A stretch of DNA of 64,000 nucleotides from Nocardioides sp. Root140 (GTDB lineage: Bacteria; Actinomycetota; Actinomycetes; Propionibacteriales; Nocardioidaceae). The notes under the pieces are model-generated. The model saw only the letters and a program-made list of their open reading frames with translations, was not told where the DNA came from and made no database searches. The translations under genes and the position numbers were made by a program. Shown one piece after another: positions 58,276-64,000 of this stretch. Every line of letters starts with the position of its first letter. Position 1 is the first letter of the stretch. The stretch spans positions 599,422 through 663,421 of the forward strand of contig NZ_LMFI01000010.1 of NCBI RefSeq assembly GCF_001426745.1, written 5' to 3'.

Positions 58276-59958
58276 GTGACCACCCCGCCCGCCGACGTCG
58301 AGACCCTCTCGCGTGACGTCGACGGCGACCCGCTCCCCTCCATCAAGGAGCGGTGGCGTCCGCTGGCCCGACTCGAGGACCCGTTGGTCGGCTGGATCGC
58401 TGCTCTCGCAGTGACCGCGCTCGCCCTGTTCCTGCGACTGTGGAAGCTCGGCACTCCCAAGGAGTTCGAGTTCGACGAGACGTACTACGCGAAGGACGCG
58501 TGGTCGATGCTCAACCACGGCTACGTGCGCAAGTACGTCGAGGACGCCGACAAGATGATCCTCAACGGCCAGACCGACAAGGCGTGGGACGGCTCGGACC
58601 CGTCGATGATCGTGCACCCCGAGGTCGGGAAGTGGATGATCGCGGCCGGCGAGAAGGCCTTCGGCATGGACCCGTTCGGCTGGCGCATCTCGGCCGCGAT
58701 CGTCGGCTCGCTGATGATCCTGGTGCTGTGCCGGTTGGTACGCCGACTCACCGGCTCCACCCTGCTCGGCTGCGTGGCGGGCCTGCTGCTCTGCTTCGAC
58801 GGGATGCACCTGGTGCTCTCGCGACTCGCACTGCTCGACATCTTCCTGGCGTTCTGGTTGCTGTGCGCGGTGACCGCCCTGGTCGTCGACCGGGACTGGA
58901 CCCGCGAACGGATGGCCCGACTGCCCGGCGGCAGCTGGGGTCCGACGAAGGGGCTGTGGTTCCGTCCGTGGCGGCTGGTCGCCGGCATCTGCTTCGGCCT
59001 GGCGATCGGCACGAAGTGGAGCGCGCTCTACCCGTTGGCCGCGTTCGGCGTACTCATCTGGTTGTGGGACGCGTCGGGCCGGCGTGCACTCGGCGTACGA
59101 CGGGCGACGCTGAAGTCGGCACTCATCGACGGTGTGCCGGCGTTCGTTCACCTGGTCCTGGTCGCCTTCATGGTCTACGTCGCGTCGTGGACCGGATGGT
59201 TGATGCACGCCGACAAGTACGAGCAGGCGTTCTCGCAGACGCAGTACACCCAGTTCGTCTCGATGAACGACAAGTGCGAGGAGAAGCGCGACGAGTCGAA
59301 GCAGTGGCCGACGGCGAAGCAGAAGGACGCCAGCGGTGTCGGCGAGGTCGTCCAGTCCTTGCGCTCCCTGGCGTCGTACCACCACGACGTCTACGTCTTC
59401 CACATGCACTTCCTGAACTGCAGCACGCACATCTACGAGTCCGACCCGCGCGGCTGGCTGATCCTGAACCGCCCCGTCGGGGTCAACGTGGAGAACGACA
59501 TCCAGCCCGGGGCCCAGGGATGCCAGGCGGAGAAGGGCAGCACCTGCCTGCGCGAGGTCATCCTTCTCGGCACCCCGATCCTGTGGTGGGGCGGCGCCCT
59601 GGCCTTGGTCTGGGCGGTCGTCGCCTGGGTCGGCAGGCGCGACTGGCGCTACGGCTTCGCCGTGGTCGGGGCGCTGGCGATGTGGCTGCCGTGGGAGCTC
59701 AACGACGAGCGGCCGATCTTCTCGTTCTACGCGTCATCGATCCTGCCGTTCACGATCGTCGCGCTGACGCTGACCATGGGCGACCTGCTCGGGCGGGAAC
59801 GCGGGCCGTCGAAGCGGCGCACGATCGGCACCATCATCGGTGGCTCCTTCTTCATCCTGGTGGTGGCGAACTTCGCGTGGTTCTGGCCGATCTGGACCAA
59901 CGAGCTGCTCACCCGCTCCGAATGGCTGGACCGCATCTGGTTCGCCCGGTGGATCTGA
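58276..59958 (+). CDS. pmt: Polyprenyl-phosphate-mannose protein mannosyltransferase (PMT family)
   Basis: The 560-residue GT39 membrane enzyme transfers mannose from polyprenyl phosphate to Ser/Thr of secreted proteins. The acidic catalytic pair is in EFDETYYAKDAW, in the first outer loop, and about eleven helices follow. It could act on the lipoproteins and the Ser-rich exported proteins in this window. It starts at GTG; TAGCAT ends 8 nt upstream, so a leaderless message is likely. Confidence 0.93.
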   Translation: MTTPPADVETLSRDVDGDPLPSIKERWRPLARLEDPLVGWIAALAVTALALFLRLWKLGTPKEFEFDETYYAKDAWSMLNHGYVRKYVEDADKMILNGQTDKAWDGSDPSMIVHPEVGKWMIAAGEKAFGMDPFGWRISAAIVGSLMILVLCRLVRRLTGSTLLGCVAGLLLCFDGMHLVLSRLALLDIFLAFWLLCAVTALVVDRDWTRERMARLPGGSWGPTKGLWFRPWRLVAGICFGLAIGTKWSALYPLAAFGVLIWLWDASGRRALGVRRATLKSALIDGVPAFVHLVLVAFMVYVASWTGWLMHADKYEQAFSQTQYTQFVSMNDKCEEKRDESKQWPTAKQKDASGVGEVVQSLRSLASYHHDVYVFHMHFLNCSTHIYESDPRGWLILNRPVGVNVENDIQPGAQGCQAEKGSTCLREVILLGTPILWWGGALALVWAVVAWVGRRDWRYGFAVVGALAMWLPWELNDERPIFSFYASSILPFTIVALTLTMGDLLGRERGPSKRRTIGTIIGGSFFILVVANFAWFWPIWTNELLTRSEWLDRIWFARWI

Positions 59959-59959
59959 C

Positions 59960-61165
59960 GTGACGGCACAGCAGGACCGCGTCTGGACGCCGTGGCGCTC
60001 GGTCTTCGCGTTCGGCATCGTCAGCCTGGCCGCCGACATGGTCTACGAGGGCATGCGGGCGATGGCTGGGCCCCTGCTCGGTTCGCTGGGCGCCTCGGCG
60101 TTCACCGTCGGCATCGTCACCGGGGCCGGCGAGGCCATCGCGCTGGCCCTGCGGCTGGTCACCGGACGGATGGCCGACCGCACCGGCCGCTACTGGCGGC
60201 TGACGTTCGTCGGCTACGCCATGACCGCGATTTGCGTGCCTCTGTTGGCGATCACGCCCTTCCTCGGGGTTGCCGGACTCGGCGTGGCCACCACGCTGAT
60301 CCTGCTGGAGCGCACCGGAAAAGCAGTCCGCAGCCCGTCGAAGTCGGCGCTGCTGGCCCAGGTCTCGAAGTCCGTCGGGCGTGGCCGCGGGTTCGCCGTA
60401 CACAAGGCACTGGACCAGGTCGGAGCGTTCGCCGGCCCGCTCCTGGTCGCCGCGGTCGCTGCCGCCACCGGCCACCTGTGGCTGGCCTTCGCGGTGCTCG
60501 CCATCCCGGGCCTCCTGTCGCTGGTGCTGCTGGCGCAGGTGCAACGGCGTACGACGCTCTCCGACGAAGCAGCACCCGCGCCGGCCATCGGCGAGCAGAG
60601 GGAGCCGGCGAAGCTGCCGCTCGCGTTCTACGTCTTCGCGACCTCCTGTGCTGCGGGAACCCTCGGACTGATGACGTTCGGCGTGATCTCGTTCCACCTG
60701 GTCGACGCCGGGCTGGTCGGCGTGGCCGTCGTGCCGGTCATCTACGCGCTGGCCATGGCGGTCGAGGCCGTCGCCGCACTCGGCACGGGCTTCGCCTACG
60801 ACCGTTGGCGTGCACGGGTGCTCTACTGCCTGCCGGTGCTCATCGCGATCGTCCCGCCGCTGGCGCTGGCCGACCACCTGACCGGAGTGCTCGTCGGAGT
60901 CGCGGTGTGGGGCCTGGCCACCGGCATCCAGGACTCCACGGTGAAGGCCCTGGTGGCCGACCTCGTTCCGTCGTCCGGCCTGGCCACGGCGTACGGCGTC
61001 TTCGCGGCGTTCCAGGGCGGAGCCGCCCTCATCGGTGGTGCGCTGTCCGGAGGCCTCTATCGCGACCACCTGACCCTGTTGGTGGCACTCGTCGCCGGGT
61101 TGCAGGTGCTCTCGCTGGCCCTGCTAGTGATCACCCGTCGCGCCGTGCTCCGCGCGGAGCCATAG
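59960..61165 (+). CDS. Major facilitator superfamily transporter
   Basis: The 401-residue protein has 12 predicted helices, with the motif A-like GRMADRTGRYWRL between helices 2 and 3 and AYDRWRARVLY between 8 and 9. The family resembles actinobacterial MFS exporters of unknown substrate. The GTG start is 1 bp after the pmt stop, so the two are cotranscribed. Confidence 0.87.
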   Translation: MTAQQDRVWTPWRSVFAFGIVSLAADMVYEGMRAMAGPLLGSLGASAFTVGIVTGAGEAIALALRLVTGRMADRTGRYWRLTFVGYAMTAICVPLLAITPFLGVAGLGVATTLILLERTGKAVRSPSKSALLAQVSKSVGRGRGFAVHKALDQVGAFAGPLLVAAVAAATGHLWLAFAVLAIPGLLSLVLLAQVQRRTTLSDEAAPAPAIGEQREPAKLPLAFYVFATSCAAGTLGLMTFGVISFHLVDAGLVGVAVVPVIYALAMAVEAVAALGTGFAYDRWRARVLYCLPVLIAIVPPLALADHLTGVLVGVAVWGLATGIQDSTVKALVADLVPSSGLATAYGVFAAFQGGAALIGGALSGGLYRDHLTLLVALVAGLQVLSLALLVITRRAVLRAEP

Positions 61166-61196
61166 GCCAAGATTCGGCACCCGTCGGACCGTGCGA

Positions 61197-61263
61197 CAGG
61201 TAAGTCGTCGCCACCACCGTCCCCCTGGGCGTGCGTCCGCCCATGGAGAGACCTCCTTACCTG
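61197..61263. other. Inverted repeat in a convergent gap
   Basis: CAGGTAAG at 61197-61204 pairs with CTTACCTG at 61256-61263, 51 nt apart. The gap between the MFS and DUF1015 gene ends also holds a 27-codon open frame (ATG at 61243) with no convincing ribosome-binding site. Confidence 0.4.
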
Positions 61264-61338
61264 CCCGAGGGGCCGCCCGACTCCGCCACCGCGGCCACGT
61301 TCGTCGTCCTCCTGGGCGAGGCCTGAGGCAAGCTCGCG

Positions 61339-62403
61339 TCAGCGCACGATGATGCCGGCATAGGGCTTGGGGTCGAAGTACGTCGTCTTCGGTGGCATCA
61401 CCTGGCCGAGATCGGCGACCTCCCTCAACTGCTCGAGGGTCGGCGGCGCCAACACGAACAAGGCTCCCCCGTCCCGGTCGCAGAGGCTGACGAGTTGACC
61501 CAGCGGAGACGTCACCGAAATGCTCTCCGTCCGCTCGACCATCGCGGCTCCGAGCAGCGGGGTCAGCACGTGTTGTTCGAGGATGGTGAGATCGAGGCCG
61601 CCCACTCCGGCGGGACGGTCAACGGCGGGCTCGACCCGCAGCCAGGTGCCGTCGACGTACACGCTGGTGCCGCCGGTGGGGGTCTCACCGAGCGCGCACT
61701 CACTGACGTCACAGCACCCGGCGAGCAGGAGCCGGAGCTGGTCGGGATCGACCGGGCCACGCACCCGTCGGCGGAATGCCCGCAGCCGAAGACCATGCTG
61801 GGGGTAGAGGACGCACAGCAGTGCGGCCTCCGTCGGTCGGCCCGCCCGCTCCCAGAGCGCGAGGCTGGCGGCGACACGGTGGTGGCCGTCGGCGATGTAG
61901 TGAACGGACCGGTCCAAGGCATCAGCGAGCAGAACACTGGCGGCGTCGGAGACTCGCCAGACTGTCTGACGCCAGCCGTCGGGGCCGATGAAGTCGACCA
62001 GTGGTGACCCGTCCAGCGTCTCCTCCACGGTCCGGTCGACGTCCGGTCCCGCGGCGTGCAGCAGCGTGACCAACTCCGTGCGCCTGGGCACCGAGGCGAA
62101 GTGTTCGACGAGCCCCTTCACCCGAGCAGGACAAACCGCCTCGTGGCCCCGAACCCGTCCGTCGGCGAAGGCCAGGACGCTGACGTCGGCAACCACCCCG
62201 ACGTGCTCGTCCTCACCGTGCTGGAGCCGGTAGACAAGGATCCCGGTCGTCGGAGGAAGGTAGTCGTCTTCAGCCGGCGCATGCATCGGATCCCTTCGGG
62301 TGCCCCTGCCGACAACAAGGGTGTCCGTCATCGGTGTGACGTTGTGGGCCGCGCTCTCCGGTCGCACGACGCGCGCTTCAGCGGGCCGGACCGTGCGGCT
62401 CAT
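61339..62403 (-). CDS. DUF1015-family protein
   Basis: The 354-residue protein has the DUF1015 motifs YIADGHHRVAASLAL and MPPKTTYFDPKPYAGIIV at its C-terminus, plus SVLLADALDRSVHYI. DUF1015 genes are often beside phosphoglycerate dehydrogenase genes, and here the start overlaps the serA-like stop (ATGA), so a serine-metabolism link is likely. I know of no settled biochemical function. It is slightly shorter than many members. Confidence 0.85.
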   Translation of the reverse strand: MSRTVRPAEARVVRPESAAHNVTPMTDTLVVGRGTRRDPMHAPAEDDYLPPTTGILVYRLQHGEDEHVGVVADVSVLAFADGRVRGHEAVCPARVKGLVEHFASVPRRTELVTLLHAAGPDVDRTVEETLDGSPLVDFIGPDGWRQTVWRVSDAASVLLADALDRSVHYIADGHHRVAASLALWERAGRPTEAALLCVLYPQHGLRLRAFRRRVRGPVDPDQLRLLLAGCCDVSECALGETPTGGTSVYVDGTWLRVEPAVDRPAGVGGLDLTILEQHVLTPLLGAAMVERTESISVTSPLGQLVSLCDRDGGALFVLAPPTLEQLREVADLGQVMPPKTTYFDPKPYAGIIVR

Positions 62404-63650
62404 GACAGACCTGCCAACGGTGTCGCCGAGACACCGAGGACCTCTGGGATCGCAGCCATCTCGTCCAGCAGGGACGGAGGCACGGAGCCGGCGACGTCCA
62501 TGGAGGCCACAGCCGCCTCCCCACCACGGAAGACCCGGTTCTCCATGTTCTCGACGTTCAGTCCGGCTGTCCTCAGCAGTTCGAGCAGTCGGGCCAGAAC
62601 ACCCGGGCGATCGAGGTGGCGGACCGTGAGAGTCACCGCGCCCAACCGACTGGGCTCGAGGTTGACGCAGTTGCGAACGGCCCCTCGGACGAACGCATCC
62701 ACGATCTCAACCACTCCGGCGGCGGTCGCGGTCTGGGCCTGGACGGTCGAGGCCCCGATGTGGTGGGTCCCGACGACGCCCGGGTGCTTGGCCAGTGGGG
62801 ACTCCCAGGCGCTGCTTCCGCCGGCGGGCTCGTCGCGGTAGACGTCGAGGCCGGCCCGGACCGCGCCCACCTCGAGCGCCTCGAGCAGGGCGCCCTCGTC
62901 GACGAGATCACCACGTGAGGTGTTGAGGAGGATCGCGCCGGGGCGCATCCAGCCGAGGAACTCCCGGCTCACGAGGCTCTGGGTGCTCGTGGTGGAGGGG
63001 AGGTGCAGGGAGACGATGTCGGAGGACCTGACGAGTTGTTCGAGAGTGGGCACGAGGGTGATGCCCAACTCGGCGATCCGAGACGCAGCGGACGACCCAC
63101 GGGGCTTGTCCAGTGCCTGCACTGCGATCCCGAAGGCAGCCGCGCGCTGGGCGACGTCGAGGCCGATGGAACCGAGTCCGATGATCGCCATGGTGGAGCC
63201 GAGCAACCCGGAGGCCTTGCTGTAGGCCTTCTTCCGCCATGCCCCGGCGCGCAGGTCGGCGACGTTGTCGGCGATCCGACGGTCGACGGCAAGCAGCAAC
63301 CCCATGGTGAGTTCGGCGACCGCGGCCGAGTTCCGTCCGGGCACGTTGGCCACCAGTACGCCGCGGGAGGCGGCAGCCGCGGTGTCGATCGTGTTGGTGC
63401 CGGCCCCCGCGCGGATGACCAAAGCGAGCCGGTCTGCGGCCGCGATGACGTGTTGGGTGACCTTGGTGCTGCGCACCACCAGGATGTCGAAGCCCGGAAT
63501 GGCCCCGATCAGGTCGGTCTTGCCCAAGGAGGTGTCGACGACGCACTCGTGACCGCGTTGCTCGAGTTCGTCCAGGGCCTGCTGCGGCAGCGTGTCCGCA
63601 ACGAGGATGCGAAGACCCGTGGGCGGGGTCCGCGAGGGTGAAGGTTGCAT
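62400..63650 (-). CDS. serA: D-3-phosphoglycerate dehydrogenase-like 2-hydroxyacid dehydrogenase
   Basis: The 416-residue enzyme has GLGSIGLDVAQRAAAFG (NAD loop), LLNTSRGDLVDE (Arg), DVYRDEP (Glu) and VGTHHIGAST (His). A C-terminal ACT domain (VRHLDRPGVLARLLELLRTA) follows, probably for serine feedback. It catalyses the first step of serine synthesis from 3-phosphoglycerate. GGGAGG precedes the ATG. The DUF1015 gene overlaps its stop. Confidence 0.88.
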   Translation of the reverse strand: MQPSPSRTPPTGLRILVADTLPQQALDELEQRGHECVVDTSLGKTDLIGAIPGFDILVVRSTKVTQHVIAAADRLALVIRAGAGTNTIDTAAAASRGVLVANVPGRNSAAVAELTMGLLLAVDRRIADNVADLRAGAWRKKAYSKASGLLGSTMAIIGLGSIGLDVAQRAAAFGIAVQALDKPRGSSAASRIAELGITLVPTLEQLVRSSDIVSLHLPSTTSTQSLVSREFLGWMRPGAILLNTSRGDLVDEGALLEALEVGAVRAGLDVYRDEPAGGSSAWESPLAKHPGVVGTHHIGASTVQAQTATAAGVVEIVDAFVRGAVRNCVNLEPSRLGAVTLTVRHLDRPGVLARLLELLRTAGLNVENMENRVFRGGEAAVASMDVAGSVPPSLLDEMAAIPEVLGVSATPLAGLS

Positions 63651-63817
63651 CGCGACCTCCCGCGCGAGGCGGTCGGCCCACCGATCGGGCCGTGTCGACG
63701 TCACGCTAGCCCCTGCATCGCGGTTCTGCCACAGGAATGCGCGGGTCGGGTGATCTCGATGTCGAGGGCGGCGTCGTCGAACTTCCTGCCGCGGCACGCT
63801 GCACCGTAGTCCGCGAT

Positions 63818-64000
63818 CTAGACGCGGTTGGTGTGTTCGGCGATCGACAGGGCGAAACGTTGTTCGAGGTGTGTGCCGTCGATGAGGGCGTCACCGAGTG
63901 CCTCGTGGACGGGGTGGGTTCCGGTGGGGTCGACGAGTCGGTGGGCCTTGTGGGGTGAGCGCCAGACGTAGGTGCCTGGCTTGGGTTCTCGCACGGTGAA
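63818..64000 (-). CDS. C-terminal end of a DUF222/HNH endonuclease-like protein (partial)
   Basis: Sixty residues are visible before a TAG stop. They include GTYVWRSPHKAHRLVDPTGT, the segment that follows the HNH core in 13E12-repeat/DUF222 proteins, and LEQRFALSIAEHTNRV. The gene begins beyond the right edge. The 167 bp between it and the serA start hold nothing I can identify. Confidence 0.65.
   Translation of the reverse strand, partial: FTVREPKPGTYVWRSPHKAHRLVDPTGTHPVHEALGDALIDGTHLEQRFALSIAEHTNRV

Noticed and set aside
1..64000. tRNA or rRNA genes, prophage or insertion sequence
   Set aside because: No conserved TTCGAATCC-type T-loop, rRNA block, integrase or transposase frame was recognised.

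Overview
The window is high-GC DNA from an actinobacterium, most likely a member of the Nocardioidaceae (Nocardioides type). Evidence: GTG/TTG starts, overlapping ATGA stop-start junctions, actinobacterial gene orders (nrdR-nrdJ near lexA, hflX, dapF, miaA and miaB; tatD-rpfB-rsmA-ispE; rsmI next to a protein mannosyltransferase), a gluABCD glutamate importer, and several secreted or lipoprotein families typical of the group. No rRNA, tRNA, CRISPR array, prophage or complete insertion sequence was seen.

Layout. 1-4.1 kb: edge of a SWIM zinc-finger/SNF2-type protein, a Uma2-family remnant, an EF-G-like GTPase and a small unknown gene. 4.1-7.9 kb: class II (B12-dependent) ribonucleotide reductase and its repressor NrdR, with a control region combining paired NrdR boxes and DnaA-box-like sites. 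7.9-9.7 kb: an AbiEi/DUF559-type gene bracketed by a 44-bp direct repeat, then a small membrane protein. 9.7-13.2 kb: a two-gene ABC exporter behind an iron-box palindrome, whose two nucleotide-binding domains carry complementary defects. 13.2-19.4 kb: three secreted proteins and the SOS module (LysM inhibitor-like protein and LexA, both with SOS boxes). 19.4-32.4 kb (mostly minus strand): DinG-like helicase, a fused SecDF, SGNH hydrolase, HflX, a lipoprotein made of a SecD P1-like domain, an SDR, a LicD-like/methyltransferase fusion with a separate homologous methyltransferase, DapF, a DHFR-like reductase and MiaA.

32.4-43.5 kb: two small antitoxin-like helical proteins (one with a long Ser/Gly/Glu repeat tail built on 120-bp DNA repeats), a Nudix hydrolase, an acidic protein, a second AbiEi/DUF559 paralogue, MiaB, an aldo/keto reductase, gluABCD, and a lipoprotein/exported-protein pair. 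43.5-49.9 kb: DUF4442 protein, acyl-CoA desaturase behind a 20-bp inverted repeat, lipoprotein, TetR regulator, DinB-like protein, and a tam-VOC operon divergent from a MarR gene with two operator palindromes between them. 49.9-58.2 kb: ABC-F protein, IspE, RsmA, RpfB, TatD, a second lipoprotein/exported-protein pair and RsmI. 58.2-64 kb: protein O-mannosyltransferase, MFS transporter, DUF1015 protein coupled to a SerA-type dehydrogenase, and the end of a DUF222/HNH protein.

Functionally the region is mostly housekeeping: dNTP supply and the DNA-damage response, tRNA and rRNA modification, cell-wall precursor and wall-remodelling enzymes, and export. The observations I rate highest are the SecD-P1-like lipoprotein close to a stand-alone secDF, the ABC heterodimer that should have exactly one working ATP site, the layered nrdRJ control region, the repeat-bracketed DUF559 gene and the duplicated lipoprotein modules.
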